In this document: piece by piece, positions 11,336 through 22,780 of the stretch
Position numbering within the stretch: the first letter of the stretch is position 1
Layout of the letters: each line of letters opens with the position of its first letter
Source: Mytilisepta virgata
Taxonomy: Eukaryota; Mollusca; Bivalvia; Mytilida; Mytilidae
Assembly: GCA_028015205.1 (NCBI GenBank)
Contig: CM051519.1
Location: 91,099,539 to 91,163,538 of the forward strand
Direction: 5' to 3'
DNA: 64,000 nucleotides
Translations under genes and position numbers: made by a program
The notes under the pieces: model-generated
What the model was told of the DNA's origin: nothing
Seen by the model: only the letters and a program-made list of their open reading frames with translations
The model's database searches: none

Positions 11336-12235
11336 CTATTTTTTCTTTTGTTTAACACTTTCTGCAACTTCCATTTTCTGTAACCTCTGGACAAGTTGTT
11401 TGCAGGGTGGGGGGATAGGTGTTCCATCTTTGAGATGTATAATAGCTTTCTGAATGAAGTTGTAGGAATTGTTTAGAGTTTTTGGGTATTGCATGTTAAA
11501 TACCCAGTATGCTGCAAACAAAGTAGCGAATGCTATTGTAAACTCTTCAAATTCTTGGACAATTTCTTCTTCAATGACGAGAAAAAATTCATCACTTCTA
11601 AAAATGGTTCCTTTAGAAATTAGAATTGGGACGATTTTTCCTTTCGGATCAACTTGCTGATCATCTGTGATTTCTACGACCATTTCAACAAAGTTTTCTT
11701 TCAACAGCATAGGAATCAGTGACAATGCAGTAACCATGTCCCAGTATTGTTTCAATGCTGCATTTTGCTGTTTTATTTCTTCAGCCTGACGGAGGACGAT
11801 GTTTGCACCAGAAATGTATTTAGCAATACCGATAATATTGTTGGCATGCTTGACACAGTATTCTTGAATTAAATGATCAATATCTAAATTTGTGATTCGC
11901 TGAAATTCTGCCAACATTTGTCTCCCAGTAAACAACTGAGGGTAAGTCTGCTTAACAGCAAGTGCAGTCGGCATTTCAACCGTAATAAATGACCGTCTGA
12001 TATCAAAGGTATCGTCCATGTATTTCTGAATTTCCTCCTGTTTCTTCTCATCATTTGAATCTTCATCTGTTGACATTTTTTGTTTTTTATCAGGACTGAC
12101 ATCCACAATTTCTTCTTTCTCCTTCATTTCAAGTGATGTTGTAGCTTCCTTTATGCTTCGTTCAATCGCAGTAGACGGCCCTGGCACAACCTCGGCAGTC
12201 ATCATTGCAGTTTTCCTTTTTGGTCTCTGTGACAT
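11336..12235 (-). CDS. 299-residue nuclear-type protein, SAMD3-like uncharacterised family
   Basis: One uninterrupted coding exon. The ATG at 12235 has G at -3 and an in-frame TGA two codons upstream. A splice acceptor (TTTTTTTTATAG) ends at 12281, so at least one 5' untranslated exon lies further right. Residues 1-75 are charged and look disordered, with basic clusters (PKRKT, PDKKQK) that could be nuclear localisation signals; the tail ends KQKKK. The folded core (about 75-285) has the order RRSFITVEMPTA, TYPQLF, EFQRITN, KGKIVPILI, FFLVIEEEIVQEFEEFT, YWVFNMQYPKTL. I recall the same order in uncharacterised, often SAMD3-annotated, fish and mollusc proteins, but no SAM domain is present here. 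Molecular function is unknown. The family call is from memory and needs a profile search. Confidence 0.75.
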   Translation of the reverse strand: MSQRPKRKTAMMTAEVVPGPSTAIERSIKEATTSLEMKEKEEIVDVSPDKKQKMSTDEDSNDEKKQEEIQKYMDDTFDIRRSFITVEMPTALAVKQTYPQLFTGRQMLAEFQRITNLDIDHLIQEYCVKHANNIIGIAKYISGANIVLRQAEEIKQQNAALKQYWDMVTALSLIPMLLKENFVEMVVEITDDQQVDPKGKIVPILISKGTIFRSDEFFLVIEEEIVQEFEEFTIAFATLFAAYWVFNMQYPKTLNNSYNFIQKAIIHLKDGTPIPPPCKQLVQRLQKMEVAESVKQKKK

Positions 12236-12280
12236 TGCCAGTCACCTCACAGGTGATTAAGACTCATAATTCTTCATTGT

Positions 12281-12288
12281 CTATAAAA
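12281..12288 (-). promoter_or_regulatory. Splice acceptor before the 299-residue coding exon
   Basis: On the minus strand a pyrimidine run of eight Ts leads into ATAG, and the exon would begin at 12280 with ACAATGAAG. That first ATG opens a five-codon upstream frame that stops before the main start. Confidence 0.5.
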
Positions 12289-12299
12289 AAAATACATAC

Positions 12300-13000
12300 A
12301 ATATTTAAAACTTAAAAAAATCAACATACTTATAAAACTAGAAGCTCAGGGTTTGAGCATGCAACAATCACCTGCCAATCTTCGAAATCTACCTATTGAA
12401 GCCTACTAATTTCATAATAAAGTAAATTTGTAAATTTTTTAAACTACAGGTTGGATGCATTTTGCCAATCAAAGGCTTTAAAGCAGCAATTATAAATTGA
12501 CTGAGACTGCAATTCTAACTAACAGAAATAAGAGGTCAATGGATATATTTCTAAAAGAGCCCTGAAGATCACCTAAGGAAAACTGCAGACAAAGTTGGTT
12601 TTAGAAAAATTGTCTTCTTATCTGAATTTTATCTTAGATCCCGTTTTAATGCAAGTTCAGCTCTGAAAGCTATATTGGTTGGTACTGATATACTACTGAA
12701 AGAAAACATTATTGTTTTAGACAAGATCTTAAAATTAATTTTAAGTAACTTTAGCAGGAATCTTAGTTAGTTGTCAATCATCTGACACAATTTTAAATGA
12801 GCAGTTTTGATGGTAACGGGAAATTCTTGTATGGACACAATGATTACACATAGATTTCAAAGAAAACCCCAACAAAGACATTTGCCTGATATAATTTGAC
12901 CTGTTCTATTGTATTATGTGAAAAGCATTTTAAGGTTGCAAGGGTGCAGTTGCATTACCAAGATTTCCTGCCTAGTATTATGTCCATATTGAAATCGTAA
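12300..13000. other. Probable 5' intron; decayed repeat traces
   Basis: No gene is visible. Around 12640-12710 sequence such as AGTTCAGCTCTGAAAGCTAT resembles very diverged core units of the hairpin-ended element found at 4.5, 18.2 and 51.7 kb. Confidence 0.35.
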
Positions 13001-13004
13001 ACGT

Positions 13005-13525
13005 CTGCAGAGTGGGACTTGTATTCTTACCCCAGGGAATTTCGATCTCCAGTAGATTTGGAAGTAACCTCAGAGTGGGACTTACATCCCTACTCCAGGG
13101 AAATTTGATCTCAAGTAGATTTGGAAGTAACCTGCAGAGTGGGACTTATATCCCTAACCCAGGGAAATTCAATCTCCAGTAGATCTGGAAGTAACCTGCA
13201 GAGTGGGACTTATATCCCTACCCAGGGAAATTTGATTTCCAGTAGATTTAGAAGTAACCTGCAGAGTGGGACTTATATCTCTACCCCAGGGAAATTCGAT
13301 CTCCAGTAGATTTGGAAGTAACATGCAGAGTGGGACTTATATCCTTACCCCAGGGAAATTCGATCTCCAGTAGATTTGGAAGTAACCTGCAGAGTGGGAC
13401 TTATATCTCTAGCCCAGGGAAATTCTATCTCCAGTAGATTTGGAAGTAACCTGCAGAGTGGGACTTATATCTCTACCCCAGGGAAATTCTATCTCCAGTA
13501 GATTTGGAAGTAACCTGCAGAGTGG
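13005..13525. repeat. Minisatellite, eight units of 63-64 bp
   Basis: The block CAGAGTGGGACTTATATCCC recurs at 13008, 13071, 13135, 13199, 13262, 13326, 13390, 13454 and (truncated) 13518, giving spacings of 63 or 64 bp. Units also share CCAGGGAAATTCGATCTCC and AGTAGATTTGGAAGTAAC. Similarity between units is high, so the array is young or homogenised. Unit length is not a multiple of three, so frames through it are not coding. It lies upstream of the 299-residue coding exon, probably in an intron. Confidence 0.95.
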
Positions 13526-16020
13526 AAGACCTTCTACAACGGAAGCAACTTCTATTTGTACAAACAATGTTATAGGAACTGTAGTGACAATATACCAATA
13601 ACCAAAGTACAAAGGCAAAACTCAACAGACTAGAACATCTTACCATGTGCACATCTGCACACAAGGATCTAACAATGCACCAAGTTTCATATGTATTTAA
13701 GAAAGATATAATACACTTATATTTCAGACATGTTTGCCTCTGAAATCAACAAATAAACAATCCAACGTAGCTTACAGGTCATTGCATTAAAATAATGTAT
13801 TAATATTTCTTTCAAGTGGAAATCAAATCTTTCTTCTGGCTCTCTTTCAAAACAAACACATCTTCAACTTCAATATTTTCATGATCAGATGTGTAGACTA
13901 TTTTTGCTTAACTGCAGACCTCTAATTCTATAAATCATATATTAGCTCTGGAAATAATTTATGATATACACATTTTATGCTGGCCTTTTTGAACTCTCAC
14001 TAAAAAACACAAATTTCATAGTAAAATATTAGATTTTAAAACAATTTCCCTTGCCTTGTTTTGGGCATCACTTACCCCAAAAATAAAAATCAAAAATCAA
14101 AATATAACTCCCTTGATCCATTCTTTTAAGCAAAAGGTGTGAAGAACAAGAAATCAATTTTCAACTAAATGTATTTATTTCAGAATATATATTATATTGA
14201 AAATATTTAATTAAATAAACATACTACCAAAATATTCAATTATTAACATCAGCCAAAGCATAAGGTGTATCATTAGATGCATCTGTAGTTATAAAATCTT
14301 GTAATTTTTTGTCAAACTGACCTTCCAGACAAATGACCATTTTGTGATGACCCATAAATTACCCCCTATTTCATATCAATAATTACATACTAATTCTTTC
14401 CCCCCCCCCCTTCTCCTATAAAGATCCACTATTTAAACTGAACAGTAGATTCGATGGGAATTGTAACAGATAAAAATAGAACAAAAATAATTCTTGGCTG
14501 CGTTGCAATGTTACTGTAGTGCACTACTGCAATTTATCGATTTTGAGATGTTTTTCTTGTATCAAGTTTAAACAATAAAACTAACATAATCATAAATCTT
14601 AACTGAGAATGTGGTAAGAAAATCATTTATTTACCTTAGACAGTATGGACAAACCTGATGTAGAATTCATTATTGTGTGTGGGTCTGAAATCAGAGAAAA
14701 TTATTGATCAATTTTATAAGGACAAAGAAAATCTATTCCAGGCCATTCTGCACTATTGCAGAGATCCTCATTGTAATATTATTGATGTGGAATCCGAAAT
14801 ATGCCTTATTTAACAAATCAGTTAAGATATTTTTAGTGGGAATTTACATAAGCCATTACTAGCTAATTTTGTATTTCATTAAATATGTGCATTGTGTACA
14901 AAACATAGCAAAGGAATATCACACATCCAACCACCCACACTTCTATCATTTAAAACAAAAAAGCATTCCATGTATTAACTGAAAAACAGGAAGGAGTCCT
15001 CATTACTTAATATTAATATATTTTTTCATTTTAACTTTCTTTGTTTTGGATATAAAAGACTGATATTTTACAAGTCTCCCACTTGAAAAATTACTTCCCA
15101 TTAAAGATTTTTCTGTATGAGCAGACCAGTATTTTTTGTTGAATTTTCTGAGTTTTACAAAGATGCAAGGGGAAATGACACTTTCTAGGGATTATTCTAC
15201 CAAAGCAGGGTCTAAACCCTTAAGAAATAATTCTGAATAAGAACCCAGTTCCATAGAAGATTTTAAAATATTTTCTGTTGATTTTTTTCAATTGTTAGGT
15301 AATTGTGGCCAGTCCTTATATTTTGACAATTCACAAGTCATTGGCATTTAGATCTTATACATTTTAGTTATTTCAAACAAAAACTGTAATAAAATCATCT
15401 TATTTTCTGTTATTTCATTGAAAATGCATCCAGTGTAACTATGACATCATTAACAAAAACCATTATTTTTTATCAATACAGTGGCCTTGTACCTTATGTT
15501 TAGGGGGGATGCAAAATTGTATTATACTATACATTAAAAGAATATGCAAAAATGCTGCTATAGGGTCCTTCTTATGATATTATTGTGCCTCACCATTATC
15601 TTGTACATTGTACCTTATTTTTACCTTATATGAACAGTAATGTCAAAAAATGTTGTAAAAAAAAGAAGATACGACTGTACTGTAACATGTTAACATAGTA
15701 TAATATCCAAGACGGAAAAGCAAAGTGAATTTATTCTTAACACAGATGTATAGCAACTTATACCAATCCCTATCCACTTGGTGGGAACAAGCAGGACCGT
15801 TTTGCACATTCTTTTATGTGTAGTTACTTAGGATGTAATGCTATACCTGTATACTACTTTATAATATTGTTCTGAATAATAATTATGGAATAATACAATT
15901 TTGTTTGGAGAATCCATGTTTTACAGTATGATAAAAATGGGTCAAAGAATCAAATGGCTGGATTACATTACTTAACAATGACTAAGGAGTGGAAATTTTT
16001 AAATGTTATTGTAATTGATG
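13526..16020. other. Non-coding, AT-rich
   Basis: No coding region, RNA gene or clear repeat was recognised. A possible donor on the minus strand (CTAAG followed by GTAAAT, near 14631) could end an untranslated exon of the 299-residue gene, but there is no second line of evidence. Confidence 0.35.
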
Positions 16021-16440
16021 AAATGAAGACTATAAGAATATGTATTGTTACAGCAACTGGGAATTCTGCAAAAGTGTTCCTAATGTATCCACAATAGGAG
16101 GTGCATATATATACAAATATTCTACCAAGCTGAAGACTCTGGACTGAAAACTCTAGGAGTTGATTACACAAAATAGGTATTCTCCTTAAAGAATGTCGCC
16201 AAAAACTGACTAAGTTTCACAATCTGGAAATTCTGCAAAAATGTTTCAAATAAATTCATAATAGGAGGTGCACATGCCCAATACATATATACAAACACTC
16301 TACCAAGTTTGAAGGCTCTGGATTGAAAACTGCAGGAGGAGTTTCCCCCGCACGCCAACCTGCCTGCCGGCCTGACATTCACCATACTATAACCCACATT
16401 TCACTATGTCTAACCCAGCCAAAAATTCAAAACAAGTATT
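16020..16440 (-). repeat. Tandem-core repeat, two units plus terminus
   Basis: Two diverged units of the family expanded at 23.8-24.8 kb, sharing GGAGGTGCACAT, ATATATACAAA, ACTCTACCAAG and AAACT-GCAGGAGGAGTT. The block ends with the same terminus as the larger array: a C-rich segment, then GACATTCACCATACTATAAC and CAGCCAAAAAT. The strand is arbitrary. It is the smaller relative of the array at 23.8 kb. Confidence 0.65.
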
Positions 16441-16980
16441 ATTTATAAACTTAAAGATAGCCTTTCTGCCAATTTTTTATGGAATTAAAATGTAAATGCA
16501 TGGCCAAATTTATCAGCTTTATAATTCATAACAAACTCTTGCTACTATAAACACTATTTAGGTCCAAATTCATATATCCGACATATAACTGAACAGTTAT
16601 CAGAGTTAATGTTGTATTATATGAGGTAAATCAAAAGATGGCAAATATTTACATCCTTGTAAATCGTATCAACAGTTCATCATACAACTTTCCATAAAAT
16701 TTTCATTTTGGATGAGAAATCAGACCAGGAAACCTTAGTACATATCCTAAAAACTAACATGGTTCAAAGTTTCAAAACATAACTTGCACTTGTCTGACAA
16801 TGTCGCATTGTTTGTGGTGAATTCATATCTTCAAAAACAAAATTAAAGAACACAGAACACAGTAAATCTGCCCTAGAAAAAAATATTGGCATCAAGGTAT
16901 TGAAAAATGCAAAAATAAATTTCAAAAGAAACTAGAACTGTAATTGATACCTTGTAATACTAGGAGTTGCACTCAAAAAC
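16441..16980. other. Non-coding, nothing recognised
   Basis: AT-rich sequence without a supported gene, repeat end or RNA signature. Confidence 0.4.
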
Positions 16981-16984
16981 TTTA

Positions 16985-17492
16985 AACATGTAAATTTAAT
17001 TTTGATTATCTCCTTTTACAAGCATCCGGTGATAATTTTCTTGCTTCATGCACATCTGCATATGATGTCTAACCTTCAAATAAAGTTTCATCAAAATTCA
17101 TTGGACAGTTTAGGAGGAGTTGTGCTTAAAAGCTTTAATCATGTAAAACCCTCAAGTTGGATTAGCTCCCTTTGCAAGCGTCTGGTAATAATTATCTTGC
17201 TTCATGCACATCTACATACATATAAAGTTTCATCAAAATCCGATGAATGGTTTAGGAGTTGCAATTACAAACTTTAAACATGTAAAACCCTTAAGTTGGA
17301 TTATCTCCATTTGCAAGCATCCAGCGATAATTATCATGCTTCATGCACATCTACTTATGATGCCCAACCTTCATATAAAGATTCATCAAAATCCATTGAA
17401 AGGTTTAGGAGTAGCTGCGCTTACAACATACATGGACGGACAAGGTGATTCATATATAACCCCCCACACCAAATGGTTTGCAGGGGGATAAT
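16985..17492. repeat. Tandem-core element, three units of about 160 bp, with hairpin terminus
   Basis: Three units share GCTTCATGCACATCT, AAAGTTTCATCAAAAT and TTTAGGAGT-TGC. The block closes with ATACATGGACGGACAAGG and a terminal segment where CCCCCCAC faces GCAGGGGGATAAT. That terminus resembles, in reverse complement, the start of the element at 36437 (TCCCCTGCAAACG), so the two may be one family in opposite orientation. Confidence 0.6.
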
Positions 17493-17644
17493 AAGTGATA
17501 CAGTAACTATGGGACCTATAGTTGGTAAACAAATTCCCCAACTTGAACTGAACATTTATAATTACTTTCCCTGATTTCTAATTACTTTCAAACCTTGTTT
17601 GAATAAAGTGGGGCACAATTTTACTTCAGACATTTAACAGCTAC

Positions 17645-17710
17645 CGCTCAAGCTTGAACCTGAAACTTTTGCCACAGTAGTCTATAGGTCTACCAACTGG
17701 GCTAAAGGAG
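17645..17710 (-). mobile_element. tRNA-like SINE head
   Basis: On the minus strand an A box (TAGCCCAGTTGG, 17693-17704) and a B box (GGTTCAAGC, 17652-17660) are spaced as in a tRNA-derived RNA polymerase III promoter. The surrounding sequence cannot form a complete acceptor stem, so this is a SINE head rather than a tRNA gene. Confidence 0.6.
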
Positions 17711-18240
17711 TACTCCAATAGCACAGCAAAAGGAAGGTGGTTATAAACCTGTTACACATCTTACACATCTATAACTCCAATTGTAGACGAGGAAAGCCTA
17801 TCACAAAAATTTATGTGTTACTGCTACTTTAAATAAATTTACCTGTTCACCTGCTAAAAGAATACTAAGAGCTACATTAAATTTACCTGTTCACCTGCTA
17901 AAAGAAAACTAAGTGCATAGGCTGTTTTTACCTGATGTAATTTCAAGGATAGCAAATTTGGCATATACATGTCTTTCTGACAGGTGCATGGCAGTCAGAA
18001 ATAAGGGGAGATAATAATTACATATTTAATGTAGTGGTCAACTGAGCAGTGAAATTGATTTGCAAAAAATAAAATTATTTTGGAAAACCAGGAGTTGAAA
18101 ATAGTGCTAGCCTAACACCTGGGACTAGTGTTTTTTTATTGACAAGTTAATATATTTTGTGATAATTAATGTCCCTATCAATTATGATTTCAGAATCCGA
18201 AAGAGATTGCTACTTTTGGATTTCTAATATAATCTCAAAC

Positions 18241-20026
18241 TAGAGGCCCTCAAGAGCCTGTATCGCTCACCTGGATTTAACTTTTCACCTTGAGCAGGAC
18301 TAAAAATTTAAGTGTTGCAATTAATTTGGTTGGGTTTTCTACAGGGTTCTATGTTAAACTAAGTTCAACTGTGGCAGTCATCTTGGTTGACACTCCAGTG
18401 CAATGGACATATTTCTAAAAGAGAACCATCTAAGGACCATTTCTGCTAAGTCTTGATCCAACTGGCTAAGTGGTTTTTAAACAGAACATTTTTAAATGAA
18501 TTTTCATATTGGGTCCTATATTTAACAAAGTTTGGCCGTGGCAGCCATCTTGGTTGACAATCGGACATATTTGTGAAAGAGGACAATCTAAGGACCAATG
18601 CTGCCAAGTTTAGTTCCAATTGGCTCAGTAGTTCCAGACAAAATGATTTTTGAGTGAATATTGGGTCCTATATTTAACAAAGTTCGGCTGTGGTGGCCAT
18701 CTTGGTTCATAGTCCATGAAATCGGACATATTTCTGAAAGAGGATCTCCTAAGTACCATTGCTGCCAAGTCTGGCTCCAATATGCCAAGTTGTTTCAGAC
18801 AAGAAGATTTTTCAATGAATTTTCCCTTAGGGCCCTATGTTAAACTAAGTTCGGCTGTAGTGGCCATCTTAGTTAAAAGTCCGAGTCATCAGGCAAAATT
18901 CTGAAAGAGGACCATTAGTACCAAGCCTAGTCCTAATTGCCTTGGTGGTTTCCGACAAGCAGATTTTTGAGTGAATTTCCCATAGGGTCCTAAGTAGCAG
19001 CCATCTTGGTTCACAGTCCACGAAATCAGACAAATTTCTAAAAGAGGACCTCCTAAGGACCATTGCTGCCTAGTCTGGTTCCAATTGGTAAAGTTGTTTC
19101 AGACAAAAAGATTTTCAACGAATTTTCCCATATGGGGCCCTATTTTAAACTAAGTTTGGTTGTGGCGGCCGTCTTGGTTGATAGTCTAGGTCATTGGACA
19201 ATTTTTCTGAAAGAGAACCTCCTGAGGACCATTATTTCTAACTTTGGTTCCAATTGGCCTTGTAGTTTCATAGAAGAAGATTTTTAAAATTCTCCCCCCC
19301 CCCCTTTTTTTATTTTTAGTAACAGTAGCCATGTTGGTTGGAAGTCGGGAATGCCAGACATAAGTTTGGAATGGGGCCACCCAAGGACCATTCCACCAAA
19401 GTTTGGTCTTAATTGGCCCAGTGGTTTCAGGGGAGAAGATCTTTAAAGGAAAGTTTATTCTGGATGCCGTCTTTAAAGGGCAAAAAAAGCTATAAGGGGT
19501 CAATCAATGATTTTGGTAATATTGACTTATTTGTAGATCTTACTTTGCTGAACATTTTTGTTGTTTACAGTTTGTCTTTATCTATTATTATATTCAAGAT
19601 AACAACCTAAAACTGCAAAATTTCCTTAAAATTAACAATTCAGGGGCAATAACCCAACAAAGGGATGTCCGATTCATCTGAAAATTTCATGGCTGGTAGA
19701 TCTTGACCTGTTGAACATTTTTACCCTGTCAGTTTTGCTCTAAATGCTTTGGTTTTTGAGATATAAGCCAAAAACTGCATTTGGCCCCTATGTCCTAATT
19801 TTAGCAACAGTGGCAATGTTTATAGATCAAAACTTCAGACAAAATTTACAAACTAGATACCCTAAGGAACATTCAGTTAAAGTTTGAAGGTATTTTGCTC
19901 AGTAGTTTCAGAGAAGATTCTTGAAATAGTTTATGACGATGACAACGACGCCGATGCCGATGACAGACGACGATGGATGCCAAGTGATGGCATAAGCTCA
20001 CATGGCCCTTTGGGCCAGGTGAGCTA
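18241..20026 (+). mobile_element. Hairpin-ended tandem-core element, copy 2
   Basis: Same ends as the copy at 4.5 kb: TAGAGGCCCTCAAGAGCC with CTCACCTGG at the start, and AGCTCAC, GGCCCTTTGGGCC, GTGAGCTA at the end. The core consists of diverged units carrying TATGTTAAACTAAGTTCGG, GCCATCTTGGTTGA and CTGAAAGAGGACC, followed by a non-repeated right part (about 19440-19900) and a GAT/GAC-rich microsatellite (19930-19975) before the terminal hairpin. Short frames inside it are artefacts of the repeat. No transposition protein is present. Confidence 0.8.
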
Positions 20027-20214
20027 AAAAGAGATAAACTGGTTTACAAATGTAGGTTAACCTTTAACAGAAATGCATAAAAAAAATCAAATTAATGGAA
20101 CTGGTACATGTATTTTGAATAATTTGCCACAAACGCCACTATAAACTGAATCCTAACAACTTGTCTCATTCTTTTCACTTGCAACAGTAGAACATAATTG
20201 TCTCCTAATATTAC

Positions 20215-20312
20215 CTACCGAACTAAGCTAAAGGAGGAAAGGTTCTGTATTCGAACCCTGGTTGGTGTGGTAGGTAATTGTGCAAAGACCAATCATGTTC
20301 TACTGTTATATT
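20215..20312 (+). mobile_element. Partial tRNA-derived SINE
   Basis: A B-box-like stretch (ATTCGAACCCTGG) is followed by GGTGTGGTAGGTAATT and CATGTTCTACTGTTA. The last two blocks recur, lightly diverged, downstream of the tRNA-like head at 21.85 kb, which defines one SINE family. The A box in this copy is degraded. Confidence 0.55.
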
Positions 20313-20716
20313 GGTGCCTAATAAAAAATCCATGGTCAGTGGCATAGCTTCCACAGAGAATATTTGAAAGTGTTAAAACTTTTCATCTTTTTACCAGTGC
20401 TATTTTCTGGTTTAGTTATTCACATCTGATCATTTCCAAAGGAACTCCTAGTAGACCAAATGAATTGAGATATCCAAGAATTGTCTAGAAGAAAACTATG
20501 TAATTAATTATTAAAAATTAAGGAGTAATTTCTTTGATGATATTGATGTAAATAATCAAACATGACCGTATTTTGAAATTGTTTTTTTAAATAAAACTTC
20601 GAAAAGATTTTAATGGATTTATAGACAAACTAGAATCAATTGCTTCTAATAACTGATAATTAAAGTTTTATTGGAAAATGTTGTTTGTCTATTGTTTATA
20701 AAGTATAAATTTATTA

Positions 20717-20900
20717 GGGTCCAGTTTGTCAAAAGTTAACTACAATTTTCAGTTTCAAATGTTTGCTTCTTTGATTACACTTGAGGACTGAAAATTTTCA
20801 GATAGGTTGATTGTATATGTAAATGCAAAATTCAGTACATAAGTATTATTAAACAATCTGGAATAATGGAAAGTGAAAAAAGTTTTGAACAACTGGGCCC
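20717..20900. mobile_element. GGGCCC-ended MITE, copy 2 (inverted relative to copy 1)
   Basis: Bounded by GGGTCC on the left and GGGCCC on the right with inverted ends (CAAAAGTTAACTACAATTTT against AACAACTGGGCCC). When reverse complemented it aligns along its whole length with the copy at 3147-3346, including ACTTTCCATTATT and GAATTTTGCAT. A preceding TTA sits at the left edge without a matching right flank. Confidence 0.75.
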
Positions 20901-21844
20901 CGGATGTTATTCCCCCAAGGAAAAAGTACCAGGACTCATCAAGCTGTATACGCCACTTGGTCCAAAACTATGGTAAATGTCATGTGTTGGATTTCTTGCG
21001 TGGCATTGCTTATGATATTCAATGGTAGGATTCAGTTGCATAAATGACATCAGTAATGGACAACAATTGTAGTATACTTACTTAAATAATGGCTCCCAAC
21101 CATTTCAAATGTCTTTTCCCTTATGTAATGTTTAGGTGTTATGTCTACTATTTTAATATGAAAAAAAAAATTATAAAAATTATCTTTTGTTTTTAAAAAA
21201 AAATTGGAAGAACAACCAAAAAGGTTATATACAGGTGGAAATTGTCATAGGAGTCAATTCTAATATGACCTGCTTCAAAAGCTTTCAGTCTACATCCCTG
21301 GTAATATATGGATATATTGGTTCCAACGTCACAGAACTCAAGATGGTTTGTTTGGCAACGTCATAGTAAAGTTTCCCACAAGCTTTAAAGACGTCATAGT
21401 ATAACTTGCGTTGTTTAATGGCGTCTTCGTTTCTGATCACCTAAGTTGCTGTGTTTCAAAATGTTGTGGAAACTATCCTATTAGAATGGAAATACTTAAT
21501 GGTGGCTTGAAAATATCCTGATTTTACCACGAGTAGGCCATTTATATTTTGAAGCCACAGTGAATTATTTCTCAATTATCCTAGGGCGCAACTGTCCAGG
21601 GGGCAGTTATCCTACATCCAAAAGTATTTGCCTCTCTTTTAGAAAGACGCAGCTACGCCACTGATGGTTGTTAAAATATGGCTAGTGACAAAAGGGTTGA
21701 AGTAGGTTTATCGTCGTCATAGGACGATGACTCTTGAGGTGGAGGGAGGTGCAACAAGGCTTCCCATGAGTACAATTGAAGTTATTATAACTAAGAACCG
21801 TAACAGGTTTATAACCCCTCTCCATTTGGCTGGGCTAATGAAGT
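20901..21844. other. Non-coding
   Basis: No gene is recognised. Around 21318-21400 the phrase ACGTCATAGTA occurs twice with short spacing, and a GTCGTCATAGGACGATGA inverted motif sits at about 21712-21731. Neither is enough to name an element. Confidence 0.35.
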
Positions 21845-21970
21845 TCTCATTTAGCTCAATTGGTACAGCAGTGGGACTACTGAACCAAGGTTTTGGGTTT
21901 GATCCTTGGTTGATGTGGTAGGTAATTTGGGGTGATAAAATCGTGTTCTACTGTTACATATTAATCACTG
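21845..21970 (+). mobile_element. tRNA-derived SINE
   Basis: The A box TAGCTCAATTGG (21852-21863) and B box GGTTTGATCC (21896-21905) have tRNA spacing. The downstream body (GATGTGGTAGGTAATTT, TGTTCTACTGTTAC) matches the partial copy at 20.2 kb. There is no acceptor-stem complement 3' of the B box, which excludes a functional tRNA gene. Confidence 0.7.
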
Positions 21971-22219
21971 TTCATCAGGCCATGCAAGGTCAAATGGGTG
22001 TATACCCAATTCCCACAGTATCATGGTGCCACTGTTCATGCTATTTCAATGTAAAGTATACATGGTGATTATAGGACGATTTGGACTTACTGCAAAGATA
22101 ATTCGGCTCATCTATTGAGACAATTCAGACCATATATAATTCAAATGATTTGATTACAGAACAGCTGATAATACCAAGCTCATTACAATAAGTATCTTAC
22201 ATGCATAATTAACAAATAA

Positions 22220-22780
22220 TAAAAGTTTGAGTAGCTGGTATTCAAGGAAGACTATTCAGTCTGTGGAACCAGTATTCCAACAAGGAAATTTCCAGGAGCC
22301 GTCTTGTGAAGAAATGTGCCAGTATTTATGGAGTAGTATCTCTCTTGCTCAACAGGAAATATTTAAAAAAAACACTCAAAGCTTTCTATAAACTAAGAAG
22401 AGATTTTCTGTCACTGAACCCTAGTGTTAAAATATCTATGCATGTCTTTGACCATACTATAAAGCCAACCCTTCTTTATTGCACTGAAGTATGGGGGTTA
22501 TTCAATCCATTCACAGCAAAATTCAGATCTGAAACTTGCAATTTAAATAGTATTTATACAAACTTACCTTGTGAGAAAATGCATATTAAATTTTGTAAAT
22601 TTACTCTTGGGGTGCATAAAAAGTCTGTGGTGTTCTATCTGAACTTGGAAGATTTCCGAGTTATTTTGATATTATCAAAGCTGTGGTCAAATATTGGCAC
22701 AGATTGGAAAATCTTAACTCTTCATTCTCATTATTAAATCATGCATTTATTGAGAGTAAATCATGGTTTAGTTCAGTAAG
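22220..22780 (+). mobile_element. LINE reverse transcriptase relic, part 1 (upstream of the insertion)
   Basis: The open frame at 22306-22737 encodes the post-catalytic part of a non-LTR reverse transcriptase: KALKAFYKLRRDFL-like residues, FDHTIKPTLLYCTEVWG, then LPCEKMHIKFCKFTLGVHKK. These are signature stretches of the thumb and linker of CR1/L2/jockey-like LINE proteins. Catalytic motifs lie upstream and are missing, so the copy is 5' truncated. A frameshift around 22650 changes frame before the continuation (HAFIESKSWFSSVRY) that runs into the insertion at 22789. Confidence 0.75.

Noticed and set aside
13121..13664. Frames with repeated SGTYI / STGDRISLG peptides
   Set aside because: They are translations of the 64-bp minisatellite. 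The unit length is not a multiple of three.
21852..21905. Possible tRNA gene
   Set aside because: A and B boxes are present, but the acceptor and T stems do not close, and the downstream sequence matches another SINE copy.
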